From assembly GCA_029260055.1 (NCBI GenBank), contig JAJDDX010000154.1, positions 1 through 42,291 of the forward strand: DNA of 42,291 bases, written 5' to 3'. Position numbers and translations under genes: made by a program. Each line of letters starts with the position of its first letter. Within the stretch, counting starts at the first letter, position 1. Origin of the DNA: Phycisphaerae bacterium. GTDB lineage: Bacteria > Planctomycetota > Phycisphaerae > UBA1845. Under the pieces are notes generated by a model. The model saw nothing but the letters and a program-made list of their open reading frames with translations. It made no database searches and was not told where the DNA came from. This document shows, in pieces, positions 35,454 to 42,291 of the stretch.

Positions 35454-36335
35454 TTAGGTATAGAGCGTGCCCGTGTTGACGATCGGCTGAGCCTGCGAGT
35501 GGCCACAGAGCACGACGAGCAGGTTGCTCACCATGGCTGCGCGTCGCTCGTCGTCCATCTTGATGGTCTCATGCTCTTCCAGTTTGGTCAGCGCCATTTC
35601 GACCATGCCGACCGCACCTTCGACGATTCGACTCCGCGCGGAGATGATGGCCTCGGCCTGCTGCCTCTGGAGCATGGCGCCGGCGATCTCCGGTGCGTAG
35701 GCGAGATGGCTGATGCGAGCCTCCTCGATCAACACGCCGGCACGCGAGATCCGCTCTTGCACTTCCTCCAGCAAGGCGGCTGACACTTCGTCTACGCTTC
35801 CGCGCAGAGAGAGTGTGTCGCCCTCGAAGGTGTCGTAGGGATAGGCCATCGCCAGATGGCGCAGGGCCGCCTCGGATTGCACTTTGACGAAGTCCTCGTA
35901 GTCCTCGACGTCGAAGCAGGCCTGGGCCGTGTCGGTCACGCGCCAGACGACGACGGTGGCGATCTCGATCGGGTTACCGCGCAGGTCGTTGACCTTGAGC
36001 TTCTCGCCGTTGAGGTTGTGGGCGCGTTGCGAGATCTTCTTTTTGATCAGCAGGGGGTTGGCCCAGTGGAAGCCGGGTCGTCGCACCGTGCCCCTGTACC
36101 TACCGAAGAGGATCAGCACGGCCGCCATGTTCGGCTGAAGGGTGAAGTAGCCACCCCAGAGCACCCCCCAGAAGACCGTGATGAGGCTGGCGCCGATCAG
36201 CGGCCAGGCAGGTGGGTCGGTGGGTCGTCGCAACAGCCACCTGAAACAGATGCCCAGGGCGATCCCCATGGCGATCAGCAGGCATAGCATGACCCATCCG
36301 CTCCAGCCGTTGGTTTCTCTCTCGTTCGTTTTCAT
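35454..36335 (-). CDS. SPFH/Band 7-domain membrane protein
   Basis: 293 aa from ATG 36335, with AAGGAG 8 nt upstream. Two membrane helices come first ([21 protein letters not shown] and [20 protein letters not shown]). The SPFH domain follows: [30 protein letters not shown], then [56 protein letters not shown] and [40 protein letters not shown], a typical stretch ending in a coiled-coil-like region. Such proteins form large membrane rings or cages and scaffold proteases and other partners. No FtsH or NfeD gene is adjacent. It is followed by a small ribbon-helix-helix regulator. Confidence 0.93.
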   Translation of the reverse strand: MKTNERETNGWSGWVMLCLLIAMGIALGICFRWLLRRPTDPPAWPLIGASLITVFWGVLWGGYFTLQPNMAAVLILFGRYRGTVRRPGFHWANPLLIKKKISQRAHNLNGEKLKVNDLRGNPIEIATVVVWRVTDTAQACFDVEDYEDFVKVQSEAALRHLAMAYPYDTFEGDTLSLRGSVDEVSAALLEEVQERISRAGVLIEEARISHLAYAPEIAGAMLQRQQAEAIISARSRIVEGAVGMVEMALTKLEEHETIKMDDERRAAMVSNLLVVLCGHSQAQPIVNTGTLYT

Positions 36336-36358
36336 GGACGTGACTCCTTCTGCAACCT

Positions 36359-36396
36359 TGATACCTTAAGTATATCAGAAAGATAGCATCTGTCAA
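36359..36396 (-). promoter_or_regulatory. Near-consensus sigma-70 promoter with overlapping dyad, for the SPFH gene
   Basis: On the minus strand: TTGACA (36396-36391), a 16-base spacer, then TATACT (36374-36369). Over the -10 box lies an imperfect dyad TGATACCTTAAGTATATCA (plus strand, 36359-36377). The local AT-rich patch stands out in the GC-rich surroundings. The dyad is a good repressor site; the RHH protein of the same operon is the natural candidate (inference). Confidence 0.7.
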
Positions 36397-36480
36397 GTGT
36401 GTGATCCTGTGTGCGACATTATCGGACTACTCGCATGTATGAAGTCGTGCATGCCGCGTTTCACGGGCGGGGTATCGGTC

Positions 36481-36497
36481 TATAATCGGCCCCATCA
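36481..36497 (+). promoter_or_regulatory. TATAAT box just before the ABC ATPase gene (possible leaderless start)
   Basis: A perfect TATAAT at 36481-36486 leaves 10 bases before ATG 36497, with no Shine-Dalgarno. TTTCAC 16 bases upstream is a weak -35. The transcript would begin within a few bases of the ATG. Confidence 0.5.
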
Positions 36498-37342
36498 TGC
36501 TGAAGCTAAGTCACGTGCGGAAGAGTTATGGTCAGAACGTCGCCGTCGATGATCTGAGTCTGGACATCGAGCCTGGCGAGGTGTTCGGGCTGCTGGGCCC
36601 CAACGGTGCCGGCAAGACGACGACGGTCAACATGGCGGTTGGGCTCTTGAAGCCGGATGCCGGCAGCATCGAACTCGATGGGCAGGGCAGTCCGGAAGAG
36701 CCGCGGGTGAGGGCCAAGATCGGCGTGGCGCCGCAGACGCTGGCGCTCTACGAGGACCTCAGTGCCATCGAGAACCTGAACTTCTTCGGGCAATTGCAGG
36801 GTCTGCACGGACCGAGCCTGGCGAAGCGCGTGGCCTGGGCATTGGAGTTCGTCGGTCTGACTGACCGGGGCTTCGATCGCGTGAAGACCTATTCGGGCGG
36901 GATGAAGCGCCGTCTCAACCTCGCGGTGGCCGTCGTTCACGATCCGCCGCTTCTACTTTTGGACGAGCCGACGGTAAGCGTGGACCCGCAGTCCCGCAAC
37001 GCGATCTTCGACAACATCCTTGCGCTGAAGGCGGAAGGGCGCACCGTCGTTTACACGACGCATTACATGGAAGAGGCACAGCGTCTTTGCGATCGCGTCG
37101 GCGTGATGGATCATGGCAAGCTGTTGGCACTCGACGCCGTAGAGCGTCTTATCGAGAAGCACGGCGGCAAGAGCGTGGTGACGGCACAGACGGCCGCGGG
37201 TGATGAACGCATCGAAACCGATGATCCCGTCGCGGAGCTGAGTCGCCTCCAGGCGGGCGGCAAGTTGGAACACTTCCGGGTCGACAGGCCCGATCTCGAA
37301 GCCGTTTTTCTGAATCTCACCGGCAGAACATTGAGAGACTAA
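36497..37342 (+). CDS. ABC transporter ATP-binding protein (ABC-2 exporter type)
   Basis: 281 aa. All nucleotide-binding motifs are present: Walker A GPNGAGKT (34-41), Q-loop Gln80 (GVAPQTLALYEDLS), signature YSGGMKRR (132-139), Walker B LLLLDEP (152-158), D-loop SVDPQ and switch His189 (YTTHY). The C-terminal part (LIEKHGGKSVVTAQTA...LEAVFLNLTGRTLRD) matches the accessory region of the NatA/CcmA/DrrA-type exporters. It powers the permease encoded immediately downstream; the stop TAA and the next ATG overlap (TAATG), so translation is coupled. Substrate not known: drug, lipid or glycan export are all possible for this family. Confidence 0.95.
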   Translation: MLKLSHVRKSYGQNVAVDDLSLDIEPGEVFGLLGPNGAGKTTTVNMAVGLLKPDAGSIELDGQGSPEEPRVRAKIGVAPQTLALYEDLSAIENLNFFGQLQGLHGPSLAKRVAWALEFVGLTDRGFDRVKTYSGGMKRRLNLAVAVVHDPPLLLLDEPTVSVDPQSRNAIFDNILALKAEGRTVVYTTHYMEEAQRLCDRVGVMDHGKLLALDAVERLIEKHGGKSVVTAQTAAGDERIETDDPVAELSRLQAGGKLEHFRVDRPDLEAVFLNLTGRTLRD

Positions 37343-38646
37343 TGGGCGAACTGGTTGCACTTACCAAGAAGGATCTGAAGATCCTGCTGCGCGACAAGAC
37401 GGGTTTCTTCTTCACGTTTTTTTTCCCGCTGATCTACGCGATCTTCTTCGGCACGATCTTCGGCAGCTTCGGCGGCGGAGGCTCGGGTACGATCTCTATC
37501 GCCGTGGTCGACGCTGATAAGACCAAGACCTCGCGCGCTTTTACGGAAAGCCTGCGCGGTACGCCGGAACTCGACGTGGTGGAGATGGGTCGCGATGAGG
37601 CCGTCGAGTTGGTCCGTCGCGGTGGCAAGGTGGCCTACGTGGCGCTACCCAAGGGCTTCGGTGTGCAGCGAGACGGCATGCTGTGGGGCGAGCCGCCGAC
37701 GATCGAGATCGGTTTGGACCCGTCGCGGCAGGCCGAGACGGGGATGCTCAAGGGGTTGCTCACCAAGTGCGTGTTCGAGGGCATGCAGGACCTGCTGACC
37801 GATCCGGACAAGATGCACGACCAAATCGAGGATTGGGTGGCGAGCATCAAGGCGGACGAGAACGTGGACCCGATGGCGCGCACGGCGCTGCTGATCTTCC
37901 TGCCGGCCGTGGATACTTACTTTCAGTCCAAGCCGAGGGAAAAGGCCGTGGCGGACGGAGAAGCCGCGGGCGAGTCCGGTGGGGCGGCCGGCTTCCAACC
38001 CATCGTGTTCGAGTCTACTTCCGTCGCTCGGCAGTGGGACCGCCCGAAGAACAGCTATCAGATATCCTTCCCGCAAGGGATCATCTGGGGCGTGCTGGGT
38101 TGCTCGGCTGCGTTCGGCATCTCGCTGGTGACCGAGCGCACGAAGGGGACGCTCGTTCGGCTTCGTATGGCTCCGATCGGGCGGTGGCAAATCCTCGGTG
38201 GCAAGGCGGGCGCGTGTGCCGTGACGACGTTCGCGCTGATGTGTGTGCTGTTCACCCTGGGTACGGTGGCCTTCAAACTGCGCCCGAGTTCGATCGGGCT
38301 GTTGGTGTTGGCGATGGCGTGCGTGTCGCTTTGTTTCGTGGGGATCATGTTGCTCCTGTCGGTACTGGGCAAGACGGAGCAGGCCGCCGGTGGCATTGGC
38401 TGGGCGGTGCTCATGGTGATGGCGATGCTCGGCGGAGGTATGGTGCCGGCGTTCTTCATGCCGTCGTGGATGCAGACGGTCAGTCACGTGAGCCCGGTGA
38501 AGTGGGCGATCCTGGCGATGGAAGGGGCGATCTGGCGAGGCTTCTCGCCGAGCGAGATGGTGCTCCCGTGCGTGATTCTGGTCGGCGTCGGGGCGGGCTG
38601 CTCCGTCATCGGCGTTCGCGCTTTTAGCTGGACCGAGCAGTCATGA
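37342..38646 (+). CDS. ABC-2-type transporter permease (with large outer domain)
   Basis: 434 aa. First helix GFFFTFFFPLIYAIFFGTIF, then a long extracytoplasmic domain of roughly 200 residues (IAVVDADKTKTSRAFTESLRG, VAYVALPKGFG), as in NatB/YhgE-like or ABC2_membrane_3 permeases. Five C-terminal helices follow, starting at SFPQGIIWGVLGCSAAFGISLVTERTKGTLVRLRMAPIG, the conserved region of this family. The start codon overlaps the stop of the ATPase gene, so the two form one transporter. The downstream exported TldD-like gene has its own likely promoter, so it may or may not be functionally linked. Confidence 0.93.
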   Translation: MGELVALTKKDLKILLRDKTGFFFTFFFPLIYAIFFGTIFGSFGGGGSGTISIAVVDADKTKTSRAFTESLRGTPELDVVEMGRDEAVELVRRGGKVAYVALPKGFGVQRDGMLWGEPPTIEIGLDPSRQAETGMLKGLLTKCVFEGMQDLLTDPDKMHDQIEDWVASIKADENVDPMARTALLIFLPAVDTYFQSKPREKAVADGEAAGESGGAAGFQPIVFESTSVARQWDRPKNSYQISFPQGIIWGVLGCSAAFGISLVTERTKGTLVRLRMAPIGRWQILGGKAGACAVTTFALMCVLFTLGTVAFKLRPSSIGLLVLAMACVSLCFVGIMLLLSVLGKTEQAAGGIGWAVLMVMAMLGGGMVPAFFMPSWMQTVSHVSPVKWAILAMEGAIWRGFSPSEMVLPCVILVGVGAGCSVIGVRAFSWTEQS

Positions 38647-38717
38647 TCGCGCCTCGAGGCGCGCAGCGTCATGCACGTCGCGGCGCCTGCCGCCGGTCGC
38701 GTATCACTCCCGTTAAC

Positions 38718-38745
38718 TGGACTTTACCGCTGCGCCACCGATAAT
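38718..38745 (+). promoter_or_regulatory. Candidate promoter for the TldD-like gene
   Basis: TGGACT (38718-38723) and GATAAT (38740-38745) with a 16-base spacer, about 95 nt before ATG 38841. The same GATAAT form is seen in the promoter at 12274-12301. Confidence 0.4.
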
Positions 38746-38840
38746 GCTCTTTAGGCACAACCGTCACGCGCGCATGTTGAGTGTTTGCCAGGCGTGGGAC
38801 TCGTGACGGGCCTTCCTTCCTTATCGAAGAAGGGTCATTC

Positions 38841-40592
38841 ATGGGATATGTTTCGAAGGACCGAGGCGTAGTTTCGCGCGGCTGCGCTTGCCTTGTCGCG
38901 TTAGCGGCTGTCTTGATCGGCCCATCGGTCGTTAGTGGCGGCGCGGACGAGGCGCCGGGCGGCGGCGCCAAGCCTGAGCTATTGATGACGATCCTGTCCG
39001 AGGAACTCGCGTATGAGATGACCCATCTTGCCGCGCCCGACGGCACCCGTCCGTACTTCCTGAGCTACGCCGTGTATGACGAGAAGAAGGAACTGCTGGC
39101 GGCCTCGCTCGGCGCGGTGACACAGGATCGGTCGGCGCACGAGCGCAAGCTCAACATCGAGGTGCGCGTCGGCGATTACGAACTGGACAGCACTCACCAG
39201 TTGCGTGGCGGCGGCTCATCGCACGTGTACGGGAGCGGGAACTTCCCGCTTCCGCTCGATGACAATGCCGACGCGATCAAGCACGAGTTGTGGTATCACA
39301 CCGATGCCCAATTCAAAAACGCCGTGAAGCGAATGGCGAAGGTGCGAACGAACCTCAAGGTCAAGGTGGACGAAGAGGACAAGTCAGCGGACTTCAGTCG
39401 GGAAGAGGCCCATGTGTACCACGAGGCTCCGGCGAAGCTGGCGTTTGATCGCAGCGATTGGACGCGGCGGCTGAGGAAGTTGTCTGCTGTCGCTCGCGAG
39501 TTTCCGCTTGTCTACAACTCGACGGTGACGGTGGGGAGCCATGCGGGTACGCGCTATCTGGTGTCGAGTGAAGGGGCGCGGCTTCAGACGGCTGAGCTGC
39601 GATATCGGATCACGCTGTCTGCGGGCGCCAAGGCCGAGGACGGAATGGACCTGTGGCAGTCGGTCGATTTCAACGCGGCTGCGCTCGGCGGCCTTCCATC
39701 CGACATTGAGATCGAAGCGGCTTTTCGTGATGTCATTGCCCAGGTCTTGGCGCTACGGAAGGCTCCGTTGGCTGAGCCTTACATCGGGCCGGCGATTCTT
39801 CGGAACCGAGCCAGCGCCGTGTTCTTCCACGAGATCTTCGGCCATCGCATCGAAGGGCATCGGCAGAAAGACGTAACGGAAGGGCAGACGTTCACCAAGC
39901 GGATCGGCACGCCGGTGTTGCCGGAGTTCATCAGCGTGCGGGATGATCCGACGGCCCGTCGCCTCGGCAGTGTCGATCTGCGCGGGTTCTACCGATATGA
40001 CGACGAAGGCGTCCGGGCGGCCGACGTGACGCTGGTGGATAGCGGTGTGCTCAGGACGTTCCTGATGTCGCGCAAGCCGGTCGAAGGCTTTCCGCAGTCC
40101 AACGGTCACGGTCGTCGCGAGGCCGGCGACGCGGCGGTGTCACGACAGGCGAATCTGATTGTTGAATCAGATCGGGCCATTCCCTTCGAGGCGTTGCGGA
40201 AACAGTTGATCGAGGTATGCAAGCGGCAGGACAAACCCTACGGCTTGCTGTTCGAGGATATCTCCGGTGGCTTCACGACGACGAGCCGGCAGGGTCCGCA
40301 GTCGTTCAAGGTGCTGCCGATCGTCGTGTACAAGGTGTTTGCCGACGGTCGCCCCGACGAGTTGATTCGTGGGGCGGATATCGTGGGCACGCCGCTGACC
40401 TGTTTCGAGAGGATCACCCATACCGGGGATGATCCGGGTGTGTTCAACGGGTCGTGCGGCGCTGAGTCGGGCTGGGTTCCGGTGTCGGCGATCTCGCCCA
40501 GTATCCTGGTGTCGACGATCGAGATCGAGAAGCGGACGCGCAGTCAGAGTCGCCCGCCGATTCTGTCACCGCCGTTGGCTGAGGCGCCGTAG
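38841..40592 (+). CDS. Exported TldD-like metallopeptidase
   Basis: About 583 aa from ATG 38841 (GAAGAAGGG upstream). A signal peptide is visible (CACLVALAAVLIGPSVVSGGADEAP), unlike the cytoplasmic TldD of E. coli. The metal motif HEIFGH lies in AVFFHEIFGHRIEGHRQ (His330, Glu331, His335), and the downstream Cys539 in FNGSCGAESGWVPVSA corresponds to the third zinc ligand of TldD. Other family segments are VDSGVLRTFLMSRKPVEGF and RRE.GDAAVSRQANLIVES. TldD with TldE degrades unfolded peptides and matures microcin B17; an extracytoplasmic version would act on envelope peptides. A paralogue follows 53 nt downstream. The last ~20 residues are Pro-rich. Confidence 0.92.
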   Translation: MGYVSKDRGVVSRGCACLVALAAVLIGPSVVSGGADEAPGGGAKPELLMTILSEELAYEMTHLAAPDGTRPYFLSYAVYDEKKELLAASLGAVTQDRSAHERKLNIEVRVGDYELDSTHQLRGGGSSHVYGSGNFPLPLDDNADAIKHELWYHTDAQFKNAVKRMAKVRTNLKVKVDEEDKSADFSREEAHVYHEAPAKLAFDRSDWTRRLRKLSAVAREFPLVYNSTVTVGSHAGTRYLVSSEGARLQTAELRYRITLSAGAKAEDGMDLWQSVDFNAAALGGLPSDIEIEAAFRDVIAQVLALRKAPLAEPYIGPAILRNRASAVFFHEIFGHRIEGHRQKDVTEGQTFTKRIGTPVLPEFISVRDDPTARRLGSVDLRGFYRYDDEGVRAADVTLVDSGVLRTFLMSRKPVEGFPQSNGHGRREAGDAAVSRQANLIVESDRAIPFEALRKQLIEVCKRQDKPYGLLFEDISGGFTTTSRQGPQSFKVLPIVVYKVFADGRPDELIRGADIVGTPLTCFERITHTGDDPGVFNGSCGAESGWVPVSAISPSILVSTIEIEKRTRSQSRPPILSPPLAEAP

Positions 40593-40645
40593 GGCGATCG
40601 GGTCGTGTTGAGAGTGCATGCCCTGCGGGGCGGAGCCTTGAAGAT

Positions 40646-42291
40646 ATGAAGAAACGCTGTGTGCCTGCTTTGATCTTGGCGGCTGGGTGGCTGGCGGTAC
40701 CGCATGCGTCGTTTGGTGGCGAGGGTACCTTGCCGGACAACGACGTCGTGATGGGGGCGATCGTTGCCGAAATGACGCGAGCGATGGACGGCTTGTCGCT
40801 CGACGATCTGCCGGGCCCCTACTTCATTCAGTACCATATCCAAGATCAGATCACTTATTCGATGGAGGCCACGTACGGCGGGCTTCTCGGTTCCACGCGC
40901 GATCGGCATCGGTCGGTTCGGAGCCGGGTGCGCGTCGGGTCGTACGAACTGGACAACACCAATACACCGCGTGGTTACGGTGGCGGAGGGCTCTTGCCGA
41001 TTGACGATGACCACATAGCGGTGCGGCATATCGCGTGGTGGGTGACGGATGGCGATTACAAGCGTGCTGTGGAAACGCTGGCGAGGAAGAAGGCTTTCCT
41101 GGAAGACAAGAACATCGTCGATAGGCCCGACGATTACTCCTCCGCTGATCCCACGTCACACGTCGACCCCTCGCCCGAGATCGTGATCGAACCGGCCGAG
41201 TGGGAGGAAAAGCTGCGTCAACTGTCGGCTCGCTTCGCCGCGCACCTGGAGATTCAAGATTCATCGGTCTCGTTGTTCGCGGCCGCCGCCAACGGCTGGG
41301 TGATCAACTCCGAGGGCACGAGGCTGCGCACGGGTGACACGGGGGCGATTCTCACCATCAACGCCGAGTTGCAGGCTCAAGAGGGTATGTTGCTCAGCGA
41401 CGGTCTGAACTATCTAAGCGAGCAGCCTGCCGAGCTTCCCGAGATGGACAAGCTTATCGGCGACATCGACAAGATGTGCGGGAAGCTTGTCGACTTGGCG
41501 AAGGCACCGGTGCTCGACGGGTATACGGGCCCGGTGCTCTTTGACGCGCCTGCTGCGGGCAAGGTCTTCGATGCGCTGCTGTCGGAGGGTCTGTGTGCCA
41601 GGCCGGTTCCATTGGGAAGCGGCGGATGGGGCGATCGGAGCCTGGAGAAGAAGTTGGACCGCCGCATTCTGCCTACGTCCTTTCAGGTCGTGGATGATTC
41701 GAGCCAAAAGCGGTTCGGCGAGAAGCTCCTTGCCGGCTGGTATACGTTCGACGACGAAGCCGTGGCGCCCAAGCGTGTCAGCCTCGTGGAGGACGGTGTG
41801 CTCAAGACGCTCGTGGCCGGCCGGGCTCCCACCAAGAAGATCAAAGGGACGACGGGCCATGCGCAGAGTACCGGTTATTCCGAACCTGCCGCGCATATCG
41901 GTTGTCTGTTCGTCACCGATGACGAAGGGATCTCGGCACAGCACCTGAAGAAGGAGTTAATTGAGGCGGCTCGCGATGAAGGGCTCGAATTCGGATTGCG
42001 GGTCGCCTCGATTGAAGAAAGCGGGGCGGGGTGGCTCGGCGATCCCATCTACGCGTACAAGGTGTACGTCGAAGATGGGCGTGAGGAACTGGTTCGCGGC
42101 CTCGAGTTCGAGCCGGTGACCGTTCGGGCGTTGAAGCGGATCGTCGCGGGCGGCAAGGAGCAGAAGGTCTACAACAATACGTCGGGCGTGTCGTACAGTG
42201 TCATCGCGCCGGCGGTGCTCTTTGAGGAACTCGATCTGTCGAAGATTGAACAGGAGTTTGATCGGCTACCCGTCCTGAAGGCACCGGCTGG
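40646..42291 (+). CDS. Exported TldE-like partner protein, metal site lost (3' end cut by window)
   Basis: At least 548 codons from ATG 40646, open at the window edge. A signal peptide is visible (MKKRCVPALILAAGWLAVPHASFGG). The N-terminal half resembles its neighbour: RVRVGSYELDNTNTPRG parallels RVGDYELDSTHQLRG there. Where the neighbour has HEIFGH, this protein reads LFDAPAAGKVFDALLSEGLC, so both His and the Glu are gone. Later parts match again: VSLVEDGVLKTLVAGRAPTKKIKG, GHAQSTGYSEPAAHIGCLFV and DPIYAYKVYVEDGREELVRG. This parallels TldE/PmbA, the non-metal subunit of the TldD/TldE heterodimer, and suggests a hetero-oligomer outside the cytoplasm. The two genes are 53 nt apart and likely one operon. 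Confidence 0.88.
   Translation, partial: MKKRCVPALILAAGWLAVPHASFGGEGTLPDNDVVMGAIVAEMTRAMDGLSLDDLPGPYFIQYHIQDQITYSMEATYGGLLGSTRDRHRSVRSRVRVGSYELDNTNTPRGYGGGGLLPIDDDHIAVRHIAWWVTDGDYKRAVETLARKKAFLEDKNIVDRPDDYSSADPTSHVDPSPEIVIEPAEWEEKLRQLSARFAAHLEIQDSSVSLFAAAANGWVINSEGTRLRTGDTGAILTINAELQAQEGMLLSDGLNYLSEQPAELPEMDKLIGDIDKMCGKLVDLAKAPVLDGYTGPVLFDAPAAGKVFDALLSEGLCARPVPLGSGGWGDRSLEKKLDRRILPTSFQVVDDSSQKRFGEKLLAGWYTFDDEAVAPKRVSLVEDGVLKTLVAGRAPTKKIKGTTGHAQSTGYSEPAAHIGCLFVTDDEGISAQHLKKELIEAARDEGLEFGLRVASIEESGAGWLGDPIYAYKVYVEDGREELVRGLEFEPVTVRALKRIVAGGKEQKVYNNTSGVSYSVIAPAVLFEELDLSKIEQEFDRLPVLKAPA

Overview
The window looks like a chromosomal segment of a high-GC Planctomycetota bacterium, probably Phycisphaerae-like. 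This is inferred from lineage-typical families: a Minf_1886-type protein known from planctomycetes and verrucomicrobia, a prepilin-type FTLIELLVV pseudopilin, three small membrane proteins with a CxxC...CPECG zinc ribbon, very large secreted proteins with DCNGN-type acidic repeats, dockerin-like duplications, and many small lipoproteins or membrane proteins of unknown role. I see no rRNA, tRNA, CRISPR array, prophage, transposase or integrase.

Layout. 1-2.6 kb: an ECF sigma factor and its membrane anti-sigma partner (minus strand), then an L,D-transpeptidase. 2.7-5.1 kb (minus): queA, a TauE/SafE exporter and a small lipoprotein. 5.3-9.5 kb (plus): two membrane-anchored hypotheticals, a GT39-like glycosyltransferase and an LpxL-type acyltransferase, which suggests envelope lipid or glycan work. 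9.6-12.1 kb: thioredoxin, a RicT/YaaT-like PSP1 protein and the Minf_1886 protein. 12.4-21.5 kb: two giant secreted proteins (a beta-propeller-like dockerin protein and a subtilase with calcium-binding repeats and a C-terminal anchor), with a 2-Cys peroxiredoxin between them. 21.7-25.9 kb: two zinc-ribbon membrane proteins around ada, then rlmN and a sugar isomerase. 25.9-31 kb: an orphan CpaE/TadZ-like ATPase, KDPG aldolase, a LolA-like lipoprotein and a DASS transporter. 31-34.7 kb: a membrane hypothetical with a pseudopilin-like tail, a zinc-ribbon protein and a pseudopilin. 34.7-36.4 kb: a hairpin-rich repeat patch, a ribbon-helix-helix regulator and an SPFH membrane protein. 36.5-42.3 kb: an ABC-2 exporter (ATPase plus permease), then two exported TldD/TldE-like proteins, the second running off the end.

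Most notable. (1) The anti-sigma factor carries a transmembrane helix and outer domain that match a type IV pseudopilin in register: from the conserved Glu to the CxxN-type Cys is 32 residues in both it and the true pseudopilin of this window. It lacks the prepilin-peptidase site. (2) The TldD/TldE-like pair has signal peptides. One member keeps the HExxxH site and the downstream Cys; the other has lost HExxxH, mirroring the TldD/TldE heterodimer but apparently outside the cytoplasm. (3) The SPFH and RHH genes sit behind a near-consensus promoter with a dyad over its -10 box. (4) Several genes have TACAAT/TATAAT boxes 7-10 nt before ATG and no Shine-Dalgarno, suggesting leaderless mRNAs. (5) A cluster of hairpins and near-identical direct repeats lies at 34.7-35.1 kb.
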